Source of the DNA: Microbotryum silenes-acaulis
Lineage: Eukaryota; Basidiomycota; Microbotryomycetes; Microbotryales; Microbotryaceae
DNA: 64,000 bases
Direction of reading: 5' to 3'
NCBI GenBank assembly: GCA_003665825.1
Contig: QPFY01000012.1
Location: 186,001 to 250,000 of the forward strand
Shown: positions 47,103-56,943 of the stretch, in pieces
How positions within the stretch are numbered: the first letter of the stretch is position 1
Layout of the letters: every line of letters begins with the position of its first letter
The notes under the pieces: model-generated
What the model saw: only the letters and a program-made list of their open reading frames with translations
Databases searched by the model: none
Told to the model about the DNA's origin: nothing
Translations under genes and position numbers: made by a program

Positions 47103-49310
47103 TCAAAGCGTGTTCTCGGTCAACAAATCCTTGAGCGACTCTTGCACGCGCTTCTTCATCGTCACCTCGCCGCAGCGCACCCACACGCGCGGGTCGTAGT
47201 ACTTCTTGTTGGGGCCGTCGGGCTTTTCCGGGTTGCCGACCTGCGTCTCGAGGTACGCGGCCTTCTCCTTGAAGTAGTCGCGGAAGCCGATCATGTAGCC
47301 CCATTGCGCGTCCGTGTCGACGTTCATCTGTTTCAAAAAGCAGACTCTACATCAGTCACGATGCCACATACCACTAGGGACGCAAGTGCACCGACCTTGA
47401 TCACACCGTTCTGGACAGCGGTCGAGATCTCCTCCTTGGTCGAGCCGGATCCACCGTGGAAGACGAGGTAGCTGTTGGACCATGCTGTCGATCAGCAACG
47501 CCGCGAAAAAAAGATAATGAAAGCTCTCATCGCTTTTTCAACTTACATGGGAAGAGGTTTCTCGGACTTGAGCTGCTCGTGGCAGTACTTTTGGTGCTTG
47601 GCCAACAACTCGGGCTGCAACTTGACGTTTCCGGGCTTGTACACACCGTGGACGTTACCGAACGCGGCCGCGATCGAGAACATGGGCGAGATGGGCGACA
47701 GCGCGTTGTGGATGTCGAGGATGTCCTCGGGCTGGGTGTAGAGCGACGCGTTGTCGACGCCCGTGTTGTCGACGCCGTCCTCTTCACCACCGGTGATGCC
47801 GATCTCCATCTCGAGCCATTGGTCGATCTTGGCCATGCGCTTGAAGTACTTGACGCACGTCTCAATGTTCTCCTCCTTGGACTCTTCCGAGAGGTCGAGC
47901 ATGTGCGACGAGAACAAGGGCTCGCCGTGGGCCTTGTAGTACGCCTCGTCGGCCTCGAGCATCCCTGTGGTGAATCGGGTCAGCTCCTTCCTGACCGCTT
48001 CCAAATCTGGTGTGAAAATGTCCGCTTCGACTAACCATCGAACCAAGGCAAAAGTTTCTTGGCGCAGTGGTCAGAGTGGATGACGACGGGGCTAAAAAAG
48101 ACGAGCAGCGCACAACATCAGTACCCGAGACTTGCTGGTGACGGGCTCGCTGCTCACTGGTCACTCACATGCCGTAAGCGGGGGCAATAGCGCGGATGTA
48201 GTGAGCGGCCGCGACAGCGCCGGCGATCGAACCCTGTTGCTGGTCGTTCTTCAAGCCCTTGCCACCGAAGAAGGCGGCACCACCTTGCGAGACCTGGAGG
48301 ATCACGGGCGCCTTGGAGTCGCGGGCGCCTTCAAGCGCGGCCACGGCGGTCGAGGACGAGGTGACGTTCTACAGTTGGGCGGGAACATTGCAAAGAGTGC
48401 ATACACGGAGCGCATAGAGTCAGCCAACAGCGAGAGGGGGATCAAGCACCCGTTCGAACATGAGGTGCGGCTCGCCCCGGGAAGTCCGGTCCGTGCTGAG
48501 GCAGTTGAGCGCGCCGAAGCGAGTCGGAACTCGACGGAAGCCGGCCGTTCGGCGCGGGACAGGTCGGAGGGGCAGCCGAGCCCAAAAAGGGGGGGGGGGG
48601 GCCGAGGATTGGGGGTGAGGGGGAAGGAGCGAAATGCGCAAAGAACTTACGAAAGCCTACGCATGACAATGTGACAATGGGCATAGCATGATGACGATCA
48701 TCAGGGAAGGGATGACCGTGGTCAGCTCGGGGACGCAGATCTGGATCGTCTTCAGTCTGTCGCTTCATCGATGAGGATGCCCATCGATTGGGACCACAGC
48801 CGTAATCGGATCAGCCCGCAGCGCCGACGTCCCCGTCGAGTTGGGAACGTCGTCGTCCTGGCCCGTGGTGAGTACTTACGGGGATGGCGAACTGTGATGG
48901 AGAGAAATCGTGGGTCTCGAGTCAGTCACCGTAGTACTAGCGAGCTCCGCCGAGGTTGCTTGTCCGACGGAAGCGCAACTCGCCGAGAAAGCCCCACGAC
49001 AGAGCAGGAACGTACATGCTTCTCCCGGGCATAGTCAAAGAGCTTGATCAAGTTCTGGCCCGTAATGACGCCGCTGTGGGGATGCATGGGAATCATTTGT
49101 CACAAGCACAGATCAGTTGGGTGTATCCGGTGTGTGGTCCCAAGTGGGGCAACGACGGGTTGGCCAACCGGAACACGCACGTCTGGCAGCGCAGGAACGC
49201 CAGACACACAAGCAGTACGACACGGACACAGCGTCAGCAACCTGAAAAGCCAAAGCGCGGATTGAGCAAGCGCATCGTTTACTCACAGGTACGATATCGA
49301 GGACTCCCAT
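47103..49310 (-). CDS. FBA1: Fructose-bisphosphate aldolase, class II
   Basis: Zinc-dependent glycolytic enzyme cleaving fructose-1,6-bisphosphate to DHAP and glyceraldehyde-3-phosphate. Exons: 49310-49287, 49073-49016, 48891-48880, 48656-48651, 48368-48169, 48091-48036, 47964-47547, 47471-47396, 47327-47103. The protein reads MGVLDIVP, GVITGQNLIKLFDYAREKH, FAIP, AF, NVTSSSTAVAALE and onward. Zinc and active-site signatures: VVIHSDHCAKKLLPW, GNVHGVYKPGNVKL, LVFHGGSGSTKEEI and MNVDTDAQWGY. The listed exons total 1075 nt; a further exon of length 2 mod 3 between 49287 and 49073 is needed to keep frame. With a 2-nt exon the protein is 358 residues, the normal size. Exons 48891-48880 (12 nt) and 48656-48651 (6 nt) are forced by the conserved FAIPAFNVTSSS sequence. 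Confidence 0.93.
48651..48656 (-). other. 6-nt microexon of aldolase
   Basis: GCTTTC between a CGTAG acceptor and a GTAAGT donor encodes Ala-Phe, exactly the residues needed between FAIP and NVTSSS. Flanking introns are 223 and 282 nt; the longer one contains a 13-base C run on the sense strand (48589-48601). Confidence 0.75.
48880..48891 (-). other. 12-nt microexon of aldolase
   Basis: TTCGCCATCCCC, flanked by a CACAG acceptor and a GTAAGT donor, encodes Phe-Ala-Ile-Pro, conserved in class II aldolases. The phase is 0 on both sides. Confidence 0.8.
49181..49182 (-). other. Candidate 2-nt microexon of aldolase (hypothesis)
   Basis: Exon 1 ends in phase 0 and the next exon begins with one base before GGC (Gly), so two bases are missing. 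Inside the 213-nt gap, CTGCCAG-AC-GTGCGT offers an acceptor, the two bases AC and a donor. The result is ACC (Thr), and two introns of 104 and 107 nt, normal for this genome. No alternative donor or acceptor that I tried fixes the phase. Confidence 0.4.
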
Positions 49311-49800
49311 AGTGATAGTGGAGAATGCGGTTGAGGAGGTGAGAAAGTCGTGGAGAATGCAAGTGGTGCGGCGGAAGCCAGGCCACGAGCGCTTCCACCC
49401 GTCTCACGTCACTCAGATTCCAACGAACTCGCCGATAAGCGGCAAATTACTTTCTTCGGCCGGCCTAGGTAGTCCTTCTCGGACACAGCAGTTCATCTCA
49501 AACCATTTCTTGGGTAGGATCATAAATGATGTCATGGTGGATGTGATGGTCGTACCTGCAACCCAGGAAGGCATGGCCGAGCCTCGGCGAACTCTTTTTC
49601 TTTCTCTCTCGCAAATTATCCCGGCCAAATATAAGCGCCATTCGTCGCGCAAAATTTACTCAGATGAATGCCTTTATATTCCAATCCCCAACGACCGCCG
49701 ACTGCAACTCGATCCCCACCATGATGCTCTTTTTAGGTGGATGCGAAACAAGAAAACAGGGAACCGAATCCACACCGGGCGACCTCTCGGGACCGGAACT
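49311..49800. promoter_or_regulatory. Aldolase promoter and eS27 3' flank
   Basis: 490 bases upstream of a gene expected to be highly expressed. A TATATTTGG-like element on the minus strand lies near 49623-49635, about 315 bases above the start. No gene is supported. Confidence 0.4.
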
Positions 49801-50779
49801 TTATGCGGCCTTTCGACGGAACGAGCAACCTACGACAAGCGACAAACGTGTCCCCGGTCAGTAAACCGCTTTCGAATGTGAATGGCGGCGGTGGAGTTTG
49901 ACGCACCTTCGGTAAGACGGCACTTTCCACCGGTCGGTTGGCACAAGACTTGAGAGCACGATCCGCAGGTAACGACAGTGTTGGCGTGGCTGAAGACGGT
50001 GTTGATGTTGAAGCAGCCTAAAGGAGTAGAGTGGTAGTGATACGTGGTCAGCCATCGATCCGACTTGACGAGCTCTCCAAAGGGTCAGCTTACCAGGGCA
50101 CTTGACGTCCATGAAGTAGCTGTGAATGTAAATGTGGGGTTGAGCGACGATAGCGTTAGACTTGTGGCGTGCCCAACTCACGAGTTAGGGGCCTGTACCA
50201 GCCTCTTGAGCTTGTGGGTTCGCTCAGTGGTCGCGGCGGAAGGGTTCAAGAGGTCGACGGCGAGAGACTGTTGGATCAAGGGGGTATCCCGAGGTCAGTA
50301 CTCCACGGTATTGATCGAGGGCGCTTGTGAATGGATGAGTTCCATCGGTGGAGAGGAGGTGGGTGGCGACGAGCGAGCGAGCAAGCGAGTGCAACGTCAG
50401 GTGATGGATGAGCGTAGAGAGTAGGGCGTGGGCGTAGGGCAAGCGCGTGCAGGGTCATTACGACGGTGACGCAAGCCGGTCATTGCCGCACGAGCCGTCA
50501 ATTTCCCCGTGCTGTAGATCCGATTTGTGCGACTTGGTAGACTGATCGAGTCGCTGCAGCTTTTCCGTTGTTGTCGTCGTCCCTAGCGATGCGCCGACGC
50601 CAGCCCGCATCCCGCCTCAGCGACTGCTGGCTCTCACGCGATCGCACCGTCGTCGCACTGAGTGGCCCAAGCCCAGGCCCGGCTTGCGAGCCAGCACGCT
50701 ACGGGCATCTCCACGGTCCTACGCTCCCGTCCCATGCCTCCCTGACCGCATCGATTGTCGATTGTTGCAAACGTACCAT
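49801..50779 (-). CDS. RPS27: 40S ribosomal protein eS27
   Basis: Zinc-binding small-subunit ribosomal protein. Exons: 50779-50777 (ATG only, proposed), 50267-50182, 50119-50094, 50017-49907, 49829-49801. This gives 255 nt and 84 residues, the family size. The readable protein is [20 protein letters not shown] then [37 protein letters not shown] then [18 protein letters not shown], and CSFRRKAA. The four zinc cysteines are in CPGC and CGSC. No in-frame ATG precedes SLAVDLL. The sequence ATG-GTACGT at 50779 is the only ATG followed directly by a donor in the preceding 0.5 kb, leaving a 509-nt first intron, a pattern common in ribosomal protein genes. The body is certain; the first exon is inferred. 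Confidence 0.92.
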
Positions 50780-51747
50780 ATTGGCTGCAGGTCCGGTCGA
50801 ACGCGGTCGAGGACGGAGAGATGTGGCAGGTGAGGGTGACAAGGCGGGTGCGACGAAGAGGGCGACGACGACAACGACGCAGGCGGGTGGCAATTTTCAG
50901 AGACGACGACCAGCAACGACGACCGGGTAAGAACGAACAAGACGGGTGGGCATGGGAAGGTGTCAGTACGGGGACGCAATGTTCAAAGTCGTTCAGCGCA
51001 AGGTGGACTGACCTTGTGTAGACGACGAGTAGTGGCAGAGGCGAGTGCAAGAGGTGAGTCGCTGCATCCACTCGCTAGGCCTTTTTTCGCCCCGCGCGAA
51101 TCCCGCGCGCCCAACCATCCAACACCGGCCCGCAAGCGGGAGCGCGAGCGCGCGCCGGCCCAGCGTGAGCGAGCCAAAACCCGCTTAGCGAAGCGAGCTC
51201 ACCTGCCTATTACAACATTAGCCCCAATTCCCCCCCTGAGACCGCCGGCGACCATGCACAAGGCGATCTTTTTGAGCGAGTCGGTAGCAATCGCCGAGAT
51301 CTTCCCCACCTTTTTTAATGCGAAGCCACACCCACCGAAATCAAGGCATGGAGTGCAATGGAAAATAACCCGTAGATCGCTCCCACAGTATCACCTGATT
51401 GTGCACGGCACGGCTTGCCGAAGCAGGATGACTTTTCGGACTCACTTTCGACGGTGGCGCCGATCAAGACTTTGCCCCTCTAGATCGCCACATGATCCGA
51501 AACCAACATCCCCGTAAACTGCATCTAAGAAACGTGAAATCTACATTGCAATAAAAATATACCCCAACCCAGTGACAGATGTTGAATGGCCGTCCTTAGC
51601 CACTCGGGAACTGATCCGACTCTCGGAGTGGCGACAGACGAGAGTAAGTCACGCGACCACGACCTGAAGCATTCCATTGATCTTTGTGATGCCTCGACAG
51701 ACAAATATCGACCGTTGGTAGTCGCTCGGATTACGTTGGTCTCCAAT
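50780..51747. promoter_or_regulatory. eS27 promoter region and eIF3j 3' flank
   Basis: About 0.97 kb between two minus-strand genes. A very GC-rich, partly palindromic stretch (CGCGCGCCC and GAGCGCGCGCCGG) lies at 51095-51165. Frames here are short and show no family motif. Confidence 0.4.
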
Positions 51748-53040
51748 TTACATCTGAAAGTGACAGTGAAGCGAGCGTGAGAGTGGCTTCGACGTCAGTC
51801 AATCGCATTACGCCGAGTCGTCATAGCCGCGTCCAGCAGCCACGTCAGTCCGGAGTCCCGAGACTCGGCTGTAGGTCATGTGACCTCTCTCGCCGCAGCA
51901 AAACAAAGGCAAGGAAACGAAACGAAAGCACTCACGAAATCGTCGTAATCCCCCGAATCGTCCAACACCTCATCATACGCTCCCGTATCGGCCCTACCCA
52001 TGCCCAACGTCTTGCTCGCACCCAGCATGGGCTTGGCCGCTCCCTTCTTCTTCTTTCCACCTCCCTGCGCCTCCTTCTGAGCCTTTTGCTTCTCGTTCGC
52101 CAGTGTGGTCAGTTTTGATCCGACGGCCTTGACGTCGAAGTCGTTCAAGGGCCCGCAGATCGATCGAACGAAGCTCTCGAGAAAGGCGGTGTAGACGGGC
52201 GAATCCGAGTAAGCGTTAACGAGTTGCTGGGCGAGCGAGGTGGCGACCGTTTCGGCGTCGACCTTGGTCATCAGCGGTTGCGAGAAAGGGTCGCTGTCTA
52301 TATACCCGTGCAAGCTCCTTTTATTAGTTCGTGTTGTTTCGAGGTTGCAACCTATTCGGAGATTAAGACCGACCATTGACGGAACTAGCGCCAAAGAGAG
52401 CGGTCGCATTCTCCATATCGGCCTTGAGCATGGCCGCTCGTTCCCTTGCCCTTTGTGCAGCGGGATCACCTTCTTCTCGGGCCTGGAGTTATGGAGACTT
52501 CAATTAGCGTCTGCGAAGCTCATCCATCTTCGGTACATATCCAATCCCGTCTCTACGCACCTTTGCAGCCAAAGCGGCCTTCTTGGCCTGTTCTGCGGCC
52601 TCCTTCTCCGCGATCTTTTGCTTCGTGATACCCTTGGCTCGTACAGGTGGTGCAGGTCCGGCCGGTTTCTTGGGCTTGTCGTCTTCCTCGTCATCCGAAG
52701 CATCCCAGTCATCCTACGAGCGCGTGGGGACCCCGAGACAGGAGCGTGTGTCGGATCCGACAAGAGTCAGTTTCGCGAGCACTCGCTACTTCGGCCTCCT
52801 CACTTGGGACACGTCTTACCTTTACATCATCATCTGAAGCGTCCTCGTCGGCGAACTTGGACTTGATCGGTGCCTTGGGGGCAACAATGGACGCGGCACT
52901 CTTCGTCGTCTCGTCGTCGCTCGCGTCTGAGGACCGGCGGTGAAATGACGTAGTAATACAGTGAAGGATCGCATCAGCTACCCTGGGTCCGTAGCTCAGT
53001 GTGACGATAACACTCAACTTAACTTACCCCAGTCACTCAT
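51748..53040 (-). CDS. HCR1: Translation initiation factor eIF3 subunit j (Hcr1)
   Basis: Loosely bound eIF3 subunit that helps 40S recruitment, start selection and ribosome recycling. Six exons (53040-53028, 52926-52820, 52713-52561, 52482-52374, 52297-51936, 51753-51748; 750 nt) give 249 residues. It opens MSDWDASDDE, the acidic family N-terminus, repeats DDWDASDDEEDDKP, then has a Lys/Ala-rich helix. The core is FSQPLMTKVDAETVATSLAQ with LNDFDVKAVGSKLTTL. The end reads GGGKKKKGAAKPMLGASKTL then GDYDDF. A GTGAGT at 51935 and a CTTTCAG-ATG-TAA at 51753 give the conserved GDYDDFM end, so the last coding exon is Met-stop. If that intron is retained, the frame runs 20 codons further to 51876. 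Confidence 0.92.
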
Positions 53041-54745
53041 GTTGTGCGTAGTGCGGCGTACGGGGTCGTGTGTTAGATGGCGAACCGCGGCCCGACAGCC
53101 GAGTGTTCGCAACGACTTGTGCTCAAGTGTTGAGCTCGGACCCTCTGCAGGTGGCCGCGGATAGAAACAAGGTTCCCACACGCCACGGCAGGGCCCCTCA
53201 ATTTAGCACAAGACTGAAACTGACCAACATCATCTTCTCATTGCAGGTGTGGGTTGTAGGCAATGCGCGTAGTTGGGACTTCGAGTAACAGAACAACTGG
53301 AGCTTTATAGTAGTGTAGGTTTCCCGTAGTATTCGCGTCGTCATCTGGTCGAGATTTGGAGCTTTGAATGGTCGACCTTTGGGGACTATCGGACGTCTGC
53401 CGGCGCCTGGATTCGTCGTTCGATCTGTTGAAGTAAATTACTCTTGCCTTAAATCCGCACTACGCGCGTCTCCACTTTGTATTAGCCGCGCGCGCTATTC
53501 GCGTCTTTGTCTCCTCTTCTTCACTTGATTACGAACTCATTGGCTCGTCCCTGCCGCCAACTCGTTCAGCACATCGCTGTTCAGTTTCAATACGATCAAG
53601 GCGAGCTGATCCGAGAGAAGCTTGATATCAATATCACAGTGTTTACACATGTCTAGTGCTGAACTTTTCGCTGACACCCAAAGCCGGATCTGCGAACAAA
53701 TTTGGGCCCTAGCGATTCCGTGCTGACTGTGCTCGAGAAAGTAACTTCAACTTGTGTACAACCCGAACGAGCATACTTTGGTCAGCCAGCCGTATTTCAA
53801 GACATACGAAAGGCTCTACTATGAAGAGCTTCGGTCTCAAACGTCGGCTTGGGCGAAAAAGTCGGGGCACGGTAGTACAAATCTCCGGTGCTTCGACTTG
53901 CCTGCGACTGGTGCTTGCGAGATTAACTTGGGGGTTGCAGAGGCCGGGACTAAAGTGGTTTAAGTCTGCTGCACCGCTCAAGACCTAAAAAACGAGCTTC
54001 TACTACAATATTTGAAGAGGACGCGCTATTCGAGGACTCGACTCAATCTAGTGTAGGCACTTGAAAAGAAAAAATCAGTACGACGTCTCAGAGCTTCGCT
54101 TAACCGCACGTGACCTTGCCCCTGGTGACCGGTCACCCCTTAATTAATGACCCCCGCGGAGAGCGATTCCTGGAAGAGTTGCAGTCGCAGTGTCTTCTCC
54201 TTGCAATGATGGCTCCGTGGCCTAAGGCATATAAGACGGGGTCATACACAAATGGAAGAACCATCGGGAGCTAGTGGGGCTGATAAGTCGAAGATCGTTT
54301 CCAATCCGAGGCCCAAAAACTCGTGCCTCGTGCTTAACCAGTCCCGAAAACCTGACAACGAGTCGACTAGGGCCGCTCAAGTTGGACCGAGGGAAATTTG
54401 AGTCGCAGTGCTTGGTTGCATACGGGCGCGGGCGTGCTTCCGGAGCTCCCGTGGCTTTGAAAGGCGATCGGAGCCCAATGTGCAGCGCCTAACTTTGGGC
54501 CCGAGGCCTCGCGAGCTTCTTCGATCGCACGTTGCACCCATCTGAGACACTCATTTGCCATTTGCTCGTGCTTCCTGCAAGGGGTGCTCATCAGACATGA
54601 GCACCATCCGTGTGAGATAGGTGGGGATGCAAGAGCTTTCACCGTCTGTTTTCCCTCTTACCCCACTTCTCGCTTCTCATAACATTTCCATCTCAGCTCC
54701 CGCCTCATCCGTCCCGTCCTTACCCCCTCCCCACACGGAGTCAGA
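53041..54745. other. 1.7-kb region; possible gene fragments only
   Basis: The left part should carry the eIF3j promoter. Two plus-strand frames look protein-like but lack a start and are separated by stops. At 53525-53655 one reads ARPCRQLVQHIAVQFQYDQG then ELIREKLDINITVFTHV. At 53754-53963 the other reads NEHTLVSQPYFKTYERLYYE then RCFDLPATGACEINLGVAEA. They may be remnants of one unknown gene or exons of a gene I could not assemble. CT-rich sequence near 54640-54740 precedes the cysteine-rich gene. Confidence 0.35.
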
Positions 54746-55961
54746 ATGTTTTTCGCTCGCTCCGATATCATCGCCGCGACCTTACTCATCGTCCAATCGA
54801 CCTTCTCGATCGCTGCTCCCTTGTCGGATAATACCGCCCATGGGCTCGAGAAGCGCATCTCTTGCCACACCAACGAGATTGCCCAGAGTGAGTTTTCGCG
54901 GTCAGCCCTCGTCAACGTCAATCCGGGGCAGCCGCGGCGATGGCGGCGTCGCATTCCCACTTGCTTTCATGTGCTTTCGAGCTTCCTCTCACCTCTTGCG
55001 CTTCGGACGATGCAACCGATCAGATTAGAGTCGCCACGAAGCCGCGTTACTAACTTACCTCCTATCCGCAGACAACGCCTGCGTGTCTTGCGCCTCGCTT
55101 TATCCGAACGCCACGACTTGCAGTCGTTCGGAGCCTTTGACGTGCTCGTACGGTGTGCCCAACTCCAAGCGCAAGTGAGTGCACTTTGCCTGACCTTCAT
55201 CCTGACTCGTGTCCGAAAGGCCACCGAGGCTGACTTTCGACCCCTATTCACCGCCCTCGCCGTCCAGGTGCGCAGCTGTAGACTGCACCAAGACCCCTGG
55301 AACCTACCTCAGCACCGATGGTGAGGATTCTCCTACCTATACTCCAAGCTCTCCCCCATCTAACATCCACTGTACTAACCGATTATACTCCTTTCTCTCC
55401 GTACATAGCCAAGCAGTGCCTGGCCTGCAACGACACCCATGCTCTGACGTGCAACAGCACTACTACCCTTAGTTGCCAAGCCAACTACACCCTCTACCCT
55501 TTCGACAATGTATGCTACTTTGGAAAACCATACTCCCAGTACATAGCCTATGGCTTGGCCAAGCCCTTCTCGTCAAGCCAGCAGCCGTTCTCCGAGGCTG
55601 TAAATGGCCTTCCGGTACAATGTTTGATCGATCATCCCAAGGCACGCGGTGAGTGAGCTCGCCGATGAAGTTTCCAAGTTGCTTGAGGTGACATTGCCTG
55701 TCGTCCTGATCCCCCACTGCTCCCTACTCGCCGACAGTCCTCGCCTTTTCCGGCAGCCCCTATAAGTGCTATGGGCAGAATGGGGCCCTTGACCAGACCG
55801 TTCTCAAGAAGTCCGACGGGAACGCGTTCTTGATCCTCGCAGGCTATTGCGTAGACCTCGCGAAGAACCCATTCGTCTCCGCCAACAAAGCACAGGGCGA
55901 TTGCGAGCAGTTCTTCGTTGGCCCTGACGGGACGGTGACAGGGGTGGCAAGGGGGCCGTAA
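54746..55961 (+). CDS. Secreted cysteine-rich protein
   Basis: Extracellular small protein of unknown function. Five exons (54746-54887, 55072-55174, 55268-55320, 55409-55648, 55738-55961; 762 nt) give 253 residues. Residues 1-24 are a signal peptide (IIAATLLIVQSTFSIAAP). LEKR near residue 36 is a Kex2-type site, so the mature chain would start ISCHTNE. The first half after it has CxxC-type spacing: NACVSCASLYPNATTCS, LTCSYGVPNSKRKCAAVDC, KQCLACNDTHALTCNSTTTL and SCQANYTLYPFDNVCYFG. Six to eight Asn-x-Ser/Thr sites suggest N-glycosylation. The C-terminal half has only a few Cys. All splice phases match. It resembles the EGF/furin-like Cys pattern of fungal surface or effector-like proteins, but I recognise no family. 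Confidence 0.82.
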
Positions 55962-56943
55962 GGGGTGTAAGGGATCAGAAAGCACTCATATCTACTGCGC
56001 TCTCTCTCCTCTCTCTTGCGCTTCAGCCAGAAGCAGGCGTTATTTTATCGTACGATTCTGTAGTCGGGAGTCGTCGTATCCTATACTAGTAGGGTTTCGT
56101 ATTTCATTGTTCTTTGCTTTTGCTGCCAGCTCCTCTGCGTTTCTACTCCTACCAATCGATGCCCACCGAACACACAGCGCTTGGCTTTGTGTCCATTCTA
56201 CTCTCGAACCAACTCGAAGAAGAAGTAGAGTAGTCCGCTGCCGCTGAGCCTCCCTAGCCAGTTGAATATATTGAAGCGTGCCACCAACTCAAAAGGGCGT
56301 GCAAGGCTGGATTTCCATAGGTGTTCACGCTCTTCAAGCATAGGAAGACGCTACTTTGGTACCAATTACAAAGAACGGTGCGACCGAATCACCTCCGGAT
56401 CCCAATAGACTGAGGCCCGAGCTCCAAACTCAGTTCGCGCTCGACCGTGTGGGAGGACGGGGTTTCGTCGCCTGCAGTGGCAAGTGCGGCGAGTGCGACG
56501 CGATGACATCAGGCACCTCATCCGGCAACGATAGGAGATAAGAAGGGGACAAATTCAGCTTGAGATCAACTGGGGAAGGCTACATGATGCCGTCTACTCA
56601 CATTGCATTGGATATTAGGTTGGCGTGGGCTGGATGACGGAGGTTTTCCCGCGTGATTGGCGCCAGCAGTGCGTTGGTCTTATCGCGCATCTCGTCCCTC
56701 TTTATTGGATGGTTCGGTCCTGCAGCCGCGACGCCACATTTCACGCCGTGGGACTTGATCTCTATGACGGTCGTCCTCAGTCTGGCGGTGCAAGCTTCGT
56801 CGTACCCCGGTATTCCGGGTAAACTGATGGATTTACATTCGAAGTCGCGGCTCGCACATCGCACATCGCACTACGCCTAGTCTTTTCGTCTTGCACACCC
56901 TAGGAATACAACAAAAAATAACCCTCCCTACTCTACTCTATAC
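55962..56943. other. Convergent intergenic region, about 1 kb
   Basis: Between the cysteine-rich gene (+) and IleRS (-). The plus-strand frames at 56356-56541 and 56625-56880 show no motif. Nothing else supported. Confidence 0.45.

Noticed and set aside
48589..48601. 13-base G run as a possible assembly artefact
   Set aside because: It lies within an intron and does not affect any frame, so it cannot be judged from the sequence alone.
54211..54245. GGCTCCGTGGCCTAA followed by GGCAT, like the 5' part of a tRNA-Arg
   Set aside because: No matching acceptor strand, anticodon arm or T-arm follows. It is at best a fragment or chance.
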